Under the pieces are notes generated by a model that saw only the letters and a program-made list of their open reading frames with translations, had not been told where the DNA came from and did not search any database. From positions 1 through 40,778 of the forward strand of contig NZ_CAJVCE010000039.1 in the NCBI RefSeq assembly GCF_910594985.1: 40,778 nt of DNA, read 5' to 3'. The translations under genes and the position numbers were made by a program. This stretch comes from Paenibacillus allorhizosphaerae. GTDB lineage: Bacteria > Bacillota > Bacilli > Paenibacillales > NBRC-103111. Shown here one piece after another: positions 40,662 through 40,778 of the stretch (positions are counted from its first letter, which is position 1; each line of letters starts with the position of its first letter).

Positions 40662-40778
40662 ATGCCGAGATTAGAACGAAATAAAGATAACCGAACGCCA
40701 ATTGAGCGGTCGGCCTCACGATTGATGAAGATGCGTAGAATCTGCGGTTATGGCGCCGCCGTAGCGGTGACGCCGTAT
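40662..40778 (+). CDS. Possible partial gene at the window end
   Basis: ATG at 40662 with GAGGAAG upstream opens 39 codons that run off the window (MPRLERNKDNRTPIERSASR, then LMKMRRICGYGAAVAVTPY). Strongly basic start, no family recognised. It may be a chance frame. Confidence 0.25.
   Translation, partial: MPRLERNKDNRTPIERSASRLMKMRRICGYGAAVAVTPY

Overview
The window looks like chromosome of a Paenibacillus-like firmicute (Bacillota, Paenibacillaceae). The reasons are strong AGGAGG-type ribosome binding sites, CcpA (cre)-type sites, several Gram-positive sugar-binding lipoproteins, a YesM/YesN-type two-component pair and a large carbohydrate-catabolism locus. This assignment is inferred from gene content; there is no rRNA or tRNA to anchor it.

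Layout. 1-3.3 kb: a VOC-fold protein, a minus-strand pair headed by a sugar-phosphate-isomerase-type TIM barrel, and a frameshifted YdjM-like membrane hydrolase. 3.3-7.5 kb: an orphan sugar-binding lipoprotein, a histidine phosphatase and a mannitol-type PTS IICB, with two related promoter regions. 7.8-8.7 kb: a MerR regulator overlapping a small membrane protein, behind a classic MerR operator. 8.8-11.4 kb: an attenuator-type leader with two tiny peptides, one of the Msr/Erm MRLR class, ahead of a decayed ABC-F gene, then an aminoglycoside adenylyltransferase-like gene.

12-19 kb is a graveyard: a frameshifted colicin-E3-like toxin gene, IS110-family fragments on both strands with a broken mannonate dehydratase gene (uxuA) between them, a broken ABC-2 permease, a broken GNAT acetyltransferase, a phage terminase fragment, a truncated SnoaL-like gene and IS21-like end fragments.

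19.2-33.7 kb is the intact core: sugar-binding lipoprotein, two permeases, sensor kinase, AraC-type response regulator, esterase, enolase-superfamily acid-sugar dehydratase, zinc dehydrogenase, three SDRs, a TIM-barrel isomerase and a GH4 glycosidase, all on the plus strand and ending in a strong terminator. I read it as an import, sensing and oxidative-breakdown cluster for a glycoside or uronic-acid-type sugar; the substrate is not known. No ABC ATPase is present, so a shared MsmX-type ATPase encoded elsewhere is expected. 33.9-38.2 kb is a second unit: a promoter with three LacI-type operator-like palindromes, another binding lipoprotein and a large Tat-exported pectate-lyase-type beta-helix protein.

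38.3-40.8 kb returns to debris: HNH endonuclease fragment, IS21-derived MITE-like element, IS110 C-terminal fragment and a broken large tyrosine recombinase. A complex ~165 bp element built from four copies of a CGACACAAACATA motif lies at 16.0 kb and again, in the same orientation, at 40.2 kb. It is the structure in the window I could least explain.
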